From assembly GCA_035079385.1 (NCBI GenBank), contig JAVHKY010000049.1:124001-188000 (forward strand): a DNA stretch of 64,000 bases, read 5' to 3'. Below, one piece after another: positions 1 to 10,727 of the stretch (position 1 is its first letter; every line of letters starts with the position of its first letter). Below the pieces are notes generated by a model, which made no database searches, had not been told where the DNA came from, and worked only from the letters and a program-made list of their open reading frames with translations. Both the position numbers and the translations under genes were made by a program. Origin of the DNA: Aspidiotus rigidus. Its lineage: Eukaryota; Arthropoda; Insecta; Hemiptera; Diaspididae.

Positions 1-1440
1 TAATTATTTAATTATTTAATTATTTAATTATTTAATTATTTAATTATTTATTTATTTAATTATTTATTTATTTAATTATTTATTTATTTAATTATTTAAT
101 TATTTAATTATTAATTAATTAATTATTTATTATTATTACGCGGGGTGTACTCGCGAATTTCGGAATTACCCTAGAGATTTCTTTTGACGGGGGGGGGGGG
201 GGGGGGGAGGGGGGGTACTCGCGAGTTTCAAAATCGGCGTCCGGCGTAGAGCGAGTTTGCAATAGATATTTAAAGTGAGTTAAGTTATTTTTAACAGGGA
301 ACCTGTTTTATGGGGGGCTATTTGAGAAATCCGCCGTCCGCCGTGCGCCGTCCGCCGTCCAGCGAAAAACTTGGAAAAATTTCGATTCTCGAGCTATATA
401 TGATAGAAGGGGGACTTAGAAAATTTTCTAATTATTTATTATATTAATTATTTAATTATTTAATTATTTAATTATTTAATTATTTAATTATTTAATTATT
501 TAATTATTTATTTATTTATTTAATCATTTAATTATTATTTATTTATTTATTTATTTATTCATTTATTATTAATTATTATTATTACGCGGGGTGTACTCGC
601 GAATTTCTGAATCACCCACGGGGTAGAGATTTTCTAATTATTAATTATATTAATTATTTAATTATTTATTTATTCAATTATTTATTTATTTATTTATTAT
701 TATTTATTATTATTATGCGGGTTGTACTCGCGAATTTCTGAATCACCCGCGGGGTAGAGATGTGCACGGACGCACGCTTGCACGGACGCACGGTCTCTCA
801 TCACGGGGGAGGGAGAGGGGGAGGGGGAGTGTACTCGCGAGTCTCAAAGTCGGGGGGTAGCGCGAACTCGCTCCGCTCGTTCGCCCCCTGTCTCGCTGTT
901 GTATTCGAATGGTATGAGACAATTCAAGTCTAGGGGACTTGGAAAAATTTCGACTATCCAGCTATATATGATAGGAAGAGGGACTTAGAAAATTTTCTAA
1001 TTATTAATTATATTAATTATTTAATTATTTAATTATTTATTTATTTAATTATTTAATTATTTAATTATTTAATTATTTAATTATTTAATTATTTAATTAT
1101 TTAATTATTTAATTATTTATTTATTTAATTATTTATTTATTTAATTATTTATTTATTTAATTATTTAATTATTTAATTATTAATTAATTAATTATTTATT
1201 ATTATTACGCGGGGTGTACTCGCGAATTTCGGAATTACCCTAGAGATTTCTTTTGACGGGGGGTGGGGGGAGGGGGGGTACTCGCGAGTTTCAAAATCGG
1301 CGTCCGGCGTAGAGCGAGTTTGCAATAGATATTTAAAGTGAGTTAAGTTATTTTTAACAGGGAACCTGTTTTATGGGGGGCTATTTGAGAAATCCGCCGT
1401 CCGCCGTGCGCCGTCCAGCGAAAAACTTGGAAAAATTTCG
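1..1440. repeat. Composite of AT microsatellites and GC-rich modules
   Basis: Tracts of an 8-bp unit TAATTATT, mixed with TATT, occupy about 1-136, 432-583, 655-710 and 1005-1200. Between them sit GC-rich modules that each begin with CGCGGGGTGTACTCGCGAAT (near 137, 585, 715 and 1207) and may continue into a G-rich stretch and TACTCGCGAG. The stretch 232-360 is repeated almost exactly at 1294-1425, an offset of about 1063 bp, so the region grew by tandem duplication of a microsatellite-plus-module unit. No gene is visible here. Confidence 0.85.
189..216 (+). repeat. Long poly-G tract
   Basis: A run of about 19 G, one A and 7 more G follows TTTTGAC. The duplicated module near 1258-1278 has the same position filled by shorter G runs, so the tract is length-variable between copies. 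It could form a G-quadruplex and is a likely site of assembly error. Confidence 0.8.
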
Positions 1441-2010
1441 ACTCTCGAGCCATATATGATAGGAGGGGGACTTGGAAAAATTTCGACCCTCGAGCCATAT
1501 ATGATAGGAGAGGAACTTAGAAAAATTTCGATTCTCGAGCTATATATGATAGAAGGGGGACTTAGAAAAATTTCGACTCTCGAGCTATATATGATAGAAG
1601 GGGGACTTAGAAAAATTTCGACTCTCGAGCCATATATGATAGGAGGGGGACTTAGAAAAATTTCGACTCTCGAGCCATATATGATAGGAGGGGGACTTAG
1701 AAAAATTTCGACTCTCGAGCCATATATGATAGAAGGGGGACTTAGAAAAATTTCGACTCTCGAGCCATGAGGAACGGATTCGTTTAATAGGAGAGGGACT
1801 TAGAAAAATTTCGTCTCTCGAGCGAGAAAAATTTAGATTCTCAACTATATTATGATAGGCTTATAGTAGGTCTAGGCCTTCTTTATACTATCTTTATCTA
1901 AGTCTAGGCTTCTTTGAATTTTCAATACCAAATCCCATTCGACTCATAAAACAGGTTCCCTGCGTTCCTCGTTTAACTTCGTTAAGGAAGCCGTCGTTTT
2001 TTTAAAGTTG
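1355..2010 (+). repeat. Family A dispersed repeat, longest copy
   Basis: This is the clearest copy of a repeat seen many times in the window. The left end reads CAGGGAACCTGTTTTATGGG followed by a CCGCCGTGCGCC-rich stretch. The middle is the 45-bp minisatellite. The right part has GGTCTAGGCC-type sequence, then AAAACAGGTTCCCTG, CGTTCCTCGTTTAACTTCG and AAGCCGTCGTTTTT. The first and last conserved blocks are inverted copies of each other over about 18 bp (CAGGGAACCTGTTTTATG), as in a TIR element. No transposase reading frame is present. I do not recognise the family; a non-autonomous DNA transposon is an inference. Confidence 0.65.
1436..1797 (+). repeat. 45-bp minisatellite, about 8 units
   Basis: Eight near-identical 45-bp units run in tandem, each holding CTCGAG, CATATATGATAGGAGGGG and ACTTAGAAAAATTTC. 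Because 45 is a multiple of three the array stays open in one frame and yields a spurious 15-residue repeat (MIGGGLRKISTLEPY). The same unit recurs as one or a few copies inside other family A copies, for example 38290-38490 on the opposite strand, so it belongs to that element rather than to a gene. Confidence 0.9.
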
Positions 2011-2204
2011 GGTGTGCAGAGTCCGGAAGTATTCGGAATCGAAAGTAAGGGTAAGGAATTTGGTGAAAAATTTATAACTGCTCTGGAAATTCTGGAAGAG
2101 TCTGGGAGGAGAGGAAAGACGTGAGTGACATTTATGAAGTCATGCAAGGTACTGCAGGATATACTCTACTTGATAAAATTAGAAAGTCGGCAATTCTGGA
2201 GGAA

Positions 2205-2450
2205 TTAGGAGCAACACTGTTTACCAAAAAAATAGAAAACTATCGATAGAAGTGGAAGGATCGTGTGGAGCGGATGTCCGACGATAGACTGCCAAAGAGA
2301 ATAATGGAATACGAATCAACCGGAAAAAGAGGAAGGGACGACCCTTGAAACGATGGTTCGATGGCTACACTCGTTGAGTGGAACAGGCCAGGGGCCTAAT
2401 CCTTGCAGCTTGATGATGATTATGAAGTAGAAAAACGAAATCTACGATCC
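2205..2450 (+). pseudogene. 3' end of a non-LTR retrotransposon (LINE) ORF, decayed
   Basis: In one frame, with interruptions, the translation reads WKDRVERMSDDRLPKRI, then a Y-x-x-x-GKRGRDDP stretch and KRW. This W-x-x-H/R-x-x-R-M-x-x-x-R-L-P-K-x-I pattern followed by GRR-x-x-GRP-x-x-RW is typical of the C-terminal tail of many LINE reverse transcriptase ORFs. A short TGATGATGATTATGAAG tail follows, resembling a LINE 3' microsatellite tail. Stops at several points show it is dead. Clade assignment is not possible from this fragment. Confidence 0.5.
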
Positions 2451-2459
2451 GAAGTCAAC

Positions 2460-3320
2460 AAACAGCTGGAGTAGATGGAAATCTCGTTTAATGATAAGAA
2501 CGGGAAAAATTTCAATTTGGAAACAGCTTATCTGAGTAGGGCTCCAGAGTGCTGCAAAATACAAAATTGTAGTCGACTCTTTTGCCAGTTATCAGGAATC
2601 AGAAAAATCTTGTCATAAGTATCAGCCTCCTCTTCCCAAGAGATCTGAAAACGTACTCCAACTGATTTACTTGATACGTAATACAGATATTAAAGCAAAC
2701 GTTGAAAATTTTTATTTTTCGACTTCATTGTTGTTTACGTACGTTCTATTAACCTCCGTCGACAATAATACATAATACTAACTTACATTGTCATTTCCTG
2801 AACGTATTCGTATCGCTTATTCATTATCGTTTTACAACTGTTTTCATACTCGAATTTGTAGGTAAAATCGATCATGTATGTCAGTTCTCTTTCCCTGAAA
2901 ACTGCATTTGCTTGCTCATTTCAATTCATAAAATTATTGCATAAATATACCGCCAGTCTTTCCATGCCATTGTCCTCGCGCTTCCTTATTTATTTTTTGT
3001 CGTCGTCGTCCTTCGTTCGTTCGGTGCCCAGATGATTTCTGGGCGCAAGGTTATTATTCGATCCTCTTGTTTTTAATTTTTCGCGCACTTCTTTATTGTG
3101 AAAATGAAATTTTGAAATTTGTGGTCAATGCACTTAAACAATTGTGAATATGAGACTACTAGCTGATTCGAACATCTGCGTTACACTTTTCATTCAGGAA
3201 AAAAAAAAAGGATGTTTATGATGAAAAATATAAAGACAATGACATCATAACGTAAAGATTTACGAACGATATTGTTTTCGCTAGTTATATGCTCTCATTT
3301 TCGCGAACAAAAAAACGAGT
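2460..3320. other. AT-rich sequence upstream of the secreted-protein gene
   Basis: I see no gene, repeat array or convincing element here. It holds ordinary AT-rich sequence with short homopolymers and is the presumed 5' flank of the gene starting at 3446. Confidence 0.5.
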
Positions 3321-3324
3321 ATTT

Positions 3325-3332
3325 TATAAAAA
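3325..3332 (+). promoter_or_regulatory. TATA-like box upstream of the secreted-protein gene
   Basis: TATAAAAA lies about 120 bp before the first ATG of the signal-peptide exon. If used, transcription would start near 3355 and give a short 5' untranslated leader of about 90 nt. In AT-rich DNA such matches are common by chance, so this rests on position only. Confidence 0.25.
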
Positions 3333-3445
3333 TGTGCTGTGACGTTGTTTTTAAACATATTTTACCTCATCTTACCATTGATCTGTCGTCTACAGTTCTG
3401 TTTACTTTTTTTGAATCTTATTAATAGAAGTGTTTTCCGAATTTT

Positions 3446-3581
3446 ATGATGAATAGAAATATTTTTTTCGTGTTGGTTATAATCAATATATTTTTAGTAA
3501 TGATTGAAATCGTCGATGGAGCTGATAACAGGGCTACGGAGAGCGTGTTTATATTCAGAAGCGTCAAGAAAATTAAAGAAG
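3446..3581 (+). CDS. Secreted protein, exon 1 (signal peptide exon)
   Basis: Two adjacent ATG codons open a short exon encoding a hydrophobic leader (MMNRNIFFVLVIINIFLVMI) followed by EIVDG and then a hydrophilic stretch beginning ADNRATES. This is a textbook secretory signal peptide with likely cleavage after the G near residue 25. The exon ends at G3581 before GTAAAT and leaves one base of a codon. The next exon at 6872 supplies TT, giving GTT (Val) and continuing an open frame of 614 codons, so the phases match exactly. The predicted product is 659 residues from the first ATG. The intron is 3,290 bp and carries repeats. I inferred the pairing from splice signals and phase; another small exon inside the intron cannot be excluded. 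Confidence 0.75.
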
Positions 3582-4767
3582 GTAAATTTATTATTAATAT
3601 TAGTCATGAATTTTAATGTAGAGCGTGTATACCATGAATACGTTAAGGTCTCCTCGTGTGAAGTTTAGGGAGGGTTGATAGCAAATTTGTACGAAATTTT
3701 TTTTTTACCGTGTGCACTGCAGATTCAGGTTTAAAATTAACGCAAATTTGAAGGTCTTGAGTTTACACAATTCCGGCGGTCAATTAATCAACTTCCTTGA
3801 GATTATTTACTCTTGCTAAAAAAAAATAGGTATAATATTATTTCCTTCTTACCGTCAAATATTCTCTTCTTCGCGAAAAAATTTATATGCTCTTTGCGAA
3901 AAGTTGAAGGCCATAATCGCATTTTACTATACAATTTTTGCTACGAAAATTCATAGACGTAAGTAAGGTCCATGTTATCCTGTATCGTCATCAGGCTGGG
4001 AAAACGACAGTCGTTTATATTTCATCGTAACCTATATTGCGTCATCGTGATTACGTTGATCGTTATTCTCCAGTTGAAATATAAGTGTAGAAGAAAACTT
4101 TTTGTGATGGGTTGTATCACGTGGTCTGACCATATGTGGTCGTGACCAGATTCTGGACGTGGAATAACTCATCTTCTTTCCAATTCAGGATACGAGCCAC
4201 GAGAATTAAAAAAAAAAAAAAAAAAATAGGAAAGCATTTTGTTCTTTTACATTTTTTTTTCTTTTCTCATTTCTTCTGGCTCGAAACTCTCTCGATGTCC
4301 GCCTTAAAAGGGTGAAAAGATCATTTAAGTTTCTTGTCTACATTTCCTCTATGCAATAAAATCATGTTTTTATAAGTGTTGGGTTTTTTCTCAACAGAAT
4401 ATTTGGCTTGTGCGGGTAGTGACTTGCTTTTTAAATCGAAACTTCTTTTTTTTTTTTTTAAATATTTCTTCTGTAATTTTTCTTCTAAAACTATTTATTA
4501 TTTCTTCTATCGGACTATGAATTCAAATATCCTTCGATCTAGGTTTTTTGTAGAACTTGTGTGAATATTTGGTAAGTCTCAGAAAGGGAAGGGAGCCTTG
4601 GTTTCAGACTCTCCTTTTTTCACTCCAGTCGAAGAGTGAAATGTTTAGAGTGTGAGTAATAAATTTTGGGTCGTTGGAGAGGGTATAGAGGAGTAACAAA
4701 GGACAGCAAATGATTTTCTAAGGTTTAGGAGGTATGCACAGGACGGAATATGGGAAATGGGTAATTC
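3582..4767. other. First part of the intron of the secreted-protein gene
   Basis: AT-rich intronic sequence with poly-A and poly-T runs (for example 4210-4227 and 4445-4460). No exon with good splice signals was found. A short exon could still hide here. Confidence 0.4.
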
Positions 4768-4776
4768 GTCAGATTA

Positions 4777-5196
4777 AGGACTGCAGGTATGCGCATCTTA
4801 AATGTAAACAAACCAAAGTTGGAGGTTGCATTACCTTATTACAAATTTTTTGTTCGACAAAGGACTGGAATTAATTGCATTGAAATGCATTTTTCACGCT
4901 GAAAACGATACCGTTTTTTGTTTTTTGTTTGGAGCTCGCGTTCTCTCGTGATAATAATATTTGCAGTGGTCTACTTTACTTTTTTTGCATGCAAACCATT
5001 GCAAATGGTAACATTAGGAGAGAATGCGAGCTCCAATCGAAGAACGAAAAGCGGTATCGTTTTCAACGTGAAAAATGCATTCTGATGCAATTAATTCCTG
5101 TCCTTTGTCGAACAAAAAATTTGTAATAACTAATAAGGTATGCAACCTCCAACTTTGGTTTGTTTACATTCAAGATGCGCATACCTGCAGTCCTTA
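4777..5196. mobile_element. Foldback MITE with long inverted repeats and 9-bp target duplication
   Basis: The two halves are inverted copies of each other over about 190 bp (from AGGACTGCAGGTATGCGCAT to its complement), separated by a short spacer near 4965-5015 that differs. GTCAGATTA is present directly at both outer edges (4768-4776 and 5197-5205). A 9-bp duplication suggests a Mutator-like transposase; if the terminal TTA is counted with the repeat, the duplication is 7 bp. There is no coding capacity. Transcribed as part of the intron it would fold into a long hairpin. Confidence 0.85.
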
Positions 5197-5309
5197 GTCA
5201 GATTAGCCATGAGGGTGGAGCGGAGAAGGAGTGGGTTCCGATTCTTAGTCGTACCATGACTATTTTTCCATGATGTGAGGAACGAATTGAAGAGGATCAG
5301 TGGATCGAG

Positions 5310-6315
5310 GGTTTTAATAGGGAAGCTGTTCCATGGGTAGTTATTTCGAAAAATTTTCTGTGCGCCGTCCGGCGGAAACTGAGCTACTCGAATGAAGGAT
5401 TTGGACTTATAAAAATGTTGACCCACAAGAGAAGGAGGAAAAATTGCATGATATAGGTTAGGAAAGGGACTTGGAAAAATACTGATTTCGAAGCCATAAC
5501 AGATGGAGGACTTGAAAGAATCTCAACTTCTGAGCCATAATATATGTTGGGAAACGGACCCAAAAAACGACGGGTGCCTTGACAAAGTTGAACGAGGAAC
5601 GCAGGGAACCTGTTCTATGGGTCTAATTCGTTCTAGTATTGAGGATTTGAATCAAAACCTTGAAAAATTGAAATTTTTCTGAGTCTGTTGTGTCATTGTG
5701 AAAGTAAAAATTTCTTTTACTTTCTTTCATATTTTTAGGGATATGTGTGTATTCCTATCATACATTATGGCAAGGGACTTGTAAAAATTTCGATCGTTAC
5801 TTAAACATTTTTCCAAGTCCCACCTGCGAGTTATATGATAGGAGGAGGACTTGGACCAATTTTGCCGAGGCGTAATTTAGACTATTTTGACTTTATCACG
5901 TGACTTCAGAGAGTCGAAAGTCGAAATTTTTCCAAGTCCAACCTTTGAGCTATTTATGAGGGGGAATGGACTACTTTTGCCAATAATATTGGACTTGAAC
6001 CATTTTTATTTTGGCCGGACATCACACGGCGCACGGCAAATTTTTCAAAAAAACCCTCATAGAACAGGTTCCTTGTTGAAATTCCGACTTTCAGCTATAA
6101 CAGGAGGACATACGAAAATTTCAACTGCGGGGAAAGGGACTCAGACAAATCTCGACTTTCAAGTCATCGGGGGCCTTAAAAAAGTTTTGACTTTCGAGCC
6201 ATAACATATGACATCAGAGAGATTTTGAATTCTCAATACCAAATCTAACTCAACCCATAGAACAGGTTCTCCTCCTTACTAGTTCAACTTTCTTAAGAAA
6301 GCCGTCGTTTTTTAA
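5310..6315. repeat. Cluster of family A fragments in both orientations
   Basis: A left-end block at 5315-5350 (GGGAAGCTGTTCCATGGG then GCGCCGTCC) is followed by a minus-oriented copy from 5569 (ACGACGGGTGCCTTGACAAAG) to about 6075 (AACAGGTTCCTTGTTG), and then by the right end of a plus copy up to 6315 (CATAGAACAGGTTCTC, AAGCCGTCGTTTTTT). Between them are diverged 45-bp units. The arrangement implies at least two insertions, one opposite to the other. Confidence 0.6.
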
Positions 6316-6349
6316 TGAAACAAAGTTTGGATTGAGAGGACCAAAAGTT

Positions 6350-6760
6350 GTACCATTATGAGATGGTTGGAGGACAATATCAAGATTTCAAATCTTAAAC
6401 TGGAGTGATCAGTGATCAAGGAGAGCAAAACTCTCTCGGCAGCTCGGTCCAGTATGTTGTATTTCGAGAGGCCGATATGACCGAGAATTTAGGTGATGTT
6501 GAGGTGCGCAAGAACATAGGGTTGGAAGAGTAGGGTCTTGCATGGCTTATGAGAGGAAAAAGAGTAAGAAAGAAGGAAGAATTCACGGGAGGGGGAGAAG
6601 AGGGAGAGGTCAGTAAGGCAGGAATAGATGGCGATAGTTCAGCAGAACATACGGAGGCCGAGTTTCTCAGACGAAATAGCGAGTCTTTTTCATCAATAGA
6701 AAAGGCGTAGCCTGTTTTGGAACCCGATTTGGATCCATCTATAAATCACAGTTTGTGAGA
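6350..6760 (-). pseudogene. LINE RNase H domain fragment, decayed
   Basis: Read on the minus strand, with frame changes, the translation contains ASVCSAEL, a stretch corresponding to the SDSLSS motif, and GHIGLSKYN-ILDRAAE. These correspond to the E-L, D-S and G-H-x-G-x-x-x-N-x-x-x-D-x-A-A signatures of the RNase H domain in I/Jockey-type LINEs. It lies just upstream of the acceptor of the secreted-protein exon. Stops and shifts show it is not functional. The same family appears at 33240-35400 and 37850-40740. Confidence 0.55.
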
Positions 6761-6871
6761 GGGTAAATCATGACCAATAATGGCTTTGATCTGTCGATGT
6801 TACATTTATAGCATAACCTTAATCATTCTTATTTCAATCATCATTTTTGTTTTCTCAACTTCTCCGTATAG

Positions 6872-8715
6872 TTACTGGCAACCAAATTCTGAGAAGCGAT
6901 CCCATTATCGAATTGCCGCCCAGAGAGATGATGCAAATATGTAGAAACGTCGTGAGCAGCACCTATTTTCAAAGGAACAATTACAGGCTCCTGTACGGCG
7001 TGCACGTGGACAGAGTAAGAAAATATAAAATTTCAGATTCGCTATTCACCAAAAAAGAAACCATATCGGCTTACAGATGCCCTATAGAACCGCCAGTTTT
7101 CATACAGAATCTCGGCAAAATAGTGATGGTTTTTTTAGAAAAACCGAAAGGTCACGGTTGGCGTAAATGCTCCGACAAGGATAACGATAACAGCACCAGA
7201 AGTAATGATTCTTGGTTTTATAAGTTCGTTCACCGCGTTCAACGTTTGTTTAATGTCAATTCGTATGACGGTGTTCAGACTTGCAATTTCGTTTACTACG
7301 ACGACTACACTGCCATCATGTACGGAATTAACCATCAGATCATTGACAATATGCAGGAGACGGTTGAATTCGGAATCGATTATAAAAAAGGCGATCACAC
7401 TGGAAACGTTCTTCAACCTTGGACAACTCTCGGAGGCGATTCTACAATCATTCAACAAAGTTGTGGAATGAATGGTTCAGGGTATAACAATAACTGTCTA
7501 GAGGAAAATTCTAACAATATTATTTCTTCTGGAAGCTGCTCCAAGCAATCTGGGACCACGTTGGAGGGAAACTGTCAACAGGAGAATGATTCTGACTCCA
7601 GTGTTGTGAACCATGTCTTATCTGACGATGATTCACCACTTAATCAAGGAAGCACTACAAGCAGTGATGGTCAACGCGACATCAATATTGAAACCAATTA
7701 CGGGGGTAATTACGTTAATCCAAAGATTAATCTCGCGACCAACTATATGAATCCTCAAACTGGTAATGCTCCTATCAACTCTGAAACTTACGTTCACATT
7801 CAACCCGGTGGTCTTCAACCAAAAACGGATTACGAAGCAAACAATGTTCTCCGACCTGGTTATCGTTTTGACCGTCCCCCGACTATGTATAATAGTAACG
7901 CCCGACCTAAGCGGAATCCAAAGACCACTCTCGACAGGTATCAAATTCGACCAGGCAGTAATTACGCTCAACCTGGAATCAATTCTCAAACACAACTTGA
8001 TTCCGGAGACCTTCGCATGGGATTCACACCAGTAGATTATTACGGAGATTCTCATCGTTATAACGGATATATTCTTGGAAGTAACGCTCAACAGAACCAA
8101 AATCCTTATCGCAAAGGAGATATGTATGAAATTAATGGAAAACCGGGAATTAATTCTCAAAATAACGATGAATATGCGAACGAAAGTAGTTTGGACGACG
8201 ACGTCACTTCTGTAGTCTCGGGAAGCAATATCCAACCTGAAGTAAATCCTCTGGCCAATGTAGAAAGGCCTGATCGTTACCGTTTCGAGGAAAGTAATAG
8301 TAGCAAATTAAAAACCGAAATCAGTGACTACAAAGATCATTATCGTCAAGAAAAGTATAACATGGGAAACAATGGTCAACCAAAAGTCGCCTATAATGAA
8401 CCCAATAATCGTTATCAAGACAATAATTATGGACTTGGTGGTTCACCTGCACTTAAAACAAATCTCAATTTTGGAACGAAAGTTTTCCCTGACATAAATT
8501 TAGAAGCCGGTCTTGGGAACAATCGCAGACCAGTTGTGAGCTCCGGGGATAGCTACAACCTCGAAGAGGGTAGTCAGGGGAGCAGCGTTAAAACTGAATC
8601 TCAAATCCAGGACAAATATCGATTAGAGGAGGGTAACGTTGAAAATACTGTTCAGCCCCAAATTGCTTTTCAAGGAAATGGTTTCGAAACTAGTGCACCT
8701 ACAGGGAAATTTTGA
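6872..8715 (+). CDS. Secreted protein, exon 2 (unrecognised N-terminal domain plus low-complexity tail)
   Basis: The exon follows a pyrimidine tract and CCGTATAG and runs open to TGA at 8713-8715. The open frame continues a little upstream of the acceptor without ATG, so that part is intron. Residues about 46-240 of the 659-residue product are a compact region with aromatic and basic residues and cysteines near 69, 115, 145, 183 and 243, suggesting an extracellular disulfide fold. From about 245 to the end the protein is rich in Asn, Gln, Gly, Ser, Tyr, Pro and Asp, with loose repeats such as YRLEEGN, YNLEEGS and YRFEESN, and three early cysteines (254, 268, 280). Such a tail is seen in insect salivary, silk, glue or cuticle-associated proteins, but I do not recognise the family and assign no function. 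Codon choice is even and has no stops, unlike the surrounding repeats. Confidence 0.75.
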
Positions 8716-9140
8716 GTCGAGAATGCTCTAGCACGGTTGCAAATATCGAGTTTTTACATATTCTTTACGAATTCTATGTCAATATGCAGTCTGTGATCAC
8801 GTCATACAATTTCTCTTGATGTGTTTTTGTAGTGTTTTTGTATGTTCCATTTTATAAATATTTTTTCGTAAAAAATCATTCGTTGTATTTTTAAAGAAGA
8901 GTTTCTTGATTTTTGAAGAATTTTTAGCTGGGCACAAGCTTTTTTTCCACGAATAATTTCGACAATTGGAAGTGGAAAGTTGATAAAGTTGATGAGATAC
9001 AGAAAGACAAATCTTTATAAATTACATGAAGGAGGACCTTTGCGACGACCTACCCAATTTCCCCCTGATTTTCTCAATTACAATAGGTCTCTATTGGTGC
9101 GATTTCGAAGTACCGCCGGCAACCTCTACTGAACTGATCG
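8716..9140 (+). other. 3' flank of the secreted-protein gene
   Basis: Downstream of the stop the sequence has a T/GT-rich stretch near 8810-8880 and TATAAA near 8852, a possible weak polyadenylation signal; no AATAAA is seen there. Otherwise nothing is recognised. Confidence 0.3.
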
Positions 9141-9144
9141 GGCT

Positions 9145-9575
9145 GATCTTTTTAACAGGGAACCTGTTTTATCGGTGGGGTTTTCAAAAGAAATGTCCGC
9201 CGTCCGGCCGGCCGGCAAGACACGGAGCTTGAAAATTGTCTAATACCCCCTCCAATCATAATTATATTGCTCGGTGGCCGGTCTATGTAGCCTAAAAGAT
9301 AGCCCCTTTGAGTATTAGATATGCAATGCTTTGTACATCAATTGACTTAGCCCCTTCAATAAGCCAGATATGCGGCGTTTCACACATCATAAGACTCAAA
9401 ACGTCGACCTTCCAAGGTATTCCAAGTCCCCCCTCTTATTATATATAGCTCCAAGCCTGTGACATCACAATTTGATGACGTCATAGATATGGTACGTAAA
9501 TATTTTTCAGATTCCACGTGCCCCATAAAACAGGTTCCCTGCCACCTCTTGTTCAACTCCGTTCATGTGCCATTC
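9145..9575 (+). repeat. Family A copy
   Basis: The left end TTTTTAACAGGGAACCTGTT lies near 9149-9168 with the GTCCGCCGTCCGGCC-type block after it. The right end CCCCATAAAACAGGTTCCCTG lies near 9521-9541, followed by a diverged CTCTTGTTCAACTCCGTT. The middle has AAGTCCCCCCTCTTATTATA-like remnants of the core unit and a TGACGTCA. Confidence 0.6.
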
Positions 9576-9584
9576 CTGCTTCAT

Positions 9585-10727
9585 TGCCACAGTCCTTGGT
9601 GAGGCGGGGCATTCCCAAAACAATCAATATTTGGTGAATTTTTATGATTTTTTTCATCAATAGCGGGGTAAGCTGTCACTACTACCACAATAAATCACGT
9701 GAAATCAATCGTGAGTGTTCGGGCTGAATCCACTCCTGACATTCACTTTCTTTACTTTGAAGTGTTCATTTTTCTTTTTCCTCAAGTCGCAGAGGCACAA
9801 ACTGTATTACTGGGAGCCGTGCACTTGCGTGAAGTGGAAGAATCACCTTCCCAGATAATGGGACAATGATTCAAAAATTGGGATTTACAAACAAAAAAAT
9901 ACAACAACAAGATTGTCTTTTATATTGTGCTCGCGGCAAGGGAACGGTGGTGATTGCCCCTTGTTTGATCGGAGCGGGAGAATATGCGAAAATTCTCGCC
10001 TTTCCGGGAGATGAAGGAAATGTAAGAATGAGCTCCGGATTTTTTAATTTCCAATTGGGTATCATTCCCTTTCATCGGTATAATAGAACGAGAATTTTTG
10101 CGTTTTCGTCTGCTTCGATTAAACGCGCGGCGATCGCCGTTCTCCCACTGCGGACTCACAACAGAAAAAATCTTTATATCATCATTCTTTCCGTCGGCAG
10201 AACATCACGAAAGTTATCGCGTATTCCCCTGCTTCAATCAAATGCGGGGCGATCGCCAATCTCTCACCGAGGTCTCAGACGAGGAAAAAAACCTCGCCCA
10301 TCATTCCTTCCATTCGTAGAACACAATAAGAATTTACACGTATTCTCCCGCTTCGATCGAGCCCAGCCGCGAGCTCACGACGGAAGACAATTTTCTTGTC
10401 GTATTCCTTTGCTCATGAATCCAAATTTTTAAAGTATTGTCCCATTATCTCTGGAGGGTATTCTTCCTTTTAACGCAAGTATACGGCTCCCATTAATACA
10501 CAGTTTGTACCGCTGCGACTTGAAAAAAAATAAAAATAAACATTTTAGAGTGAAGAAAATGAATGTTAGGAGTACGTATTATTCAGTCCGAATATTGACT
10601 ATTAATTGTACGCGGTCTATCGCGGTAGCAGCGATAGCTTACCCCGCTAATTATGAAAAAATCATGGAAATTCACCAAATATTGAGTTTTTTGGGAATAG
10701 TACATCTCACCGAGGACTGCAATACTA
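9585..10727. mobile_element. Foldback element about 1.1 kb with about 0.3-kb terminal inverted repeats
   Basis: The left arm begins CAGTCCTTGGTGAGGCGGGG and the right arm is its diverged complement ending CCGAGGACTGC. Matching blocks run inward in both arms, including TATTTGGTGAATTT, AGCGGGGTAAGCT, GGGAGCCGT and AGATAATGGGACAAT, so the arms span roughly 9585-9900 and 10420-10727. The middle is a short tandem array. The open frames across it are short and unlike transposases, so it is a non-autonomous foldback element. No target duplication could be fixed. Confidence 0.75.
10085..10420 (+). repeat. Tandem repeats of about 110 bp inside the foldback element
   Basis: Three diverged units each contain a variant of CGTNTTC-TGCTTCGATTAAACGCG, then GCGATCGCC-TCTCACC and a CATTCNTTCC-GTAGAACA block. 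Units start near 10090, 10207 and 10330. They occupy the loop between the long inverted arms. Confidence 0.6.

Noticed and set aside
1..1440. CRISPR-like or telomeric array
   Set aside because: Units are simple AT octamers and duplicated modules without unique spacers or telomere motifs, and the genome is eukaryotic.
1456..1770. 104-codon open frame with a 15-residue repeat
   Set aside because: It is only the 45-bp minisatellite read in one frame; the same repeat occurs in non-coding dispersed copies on both strands.
6847..6871. Start of the 622-codon frame at a TTG before the exon
   Set aside because: These bases form the pyrimidine tract and AG of a splice acceptor; the true start lies in the signal-peptide exon at 3446.
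7633..8235. 200-codon minus-strand frame inside the secreted-protein exon
   Set aside because: A shadow frame of the coding exon; no motifs and no separate start or splice context.
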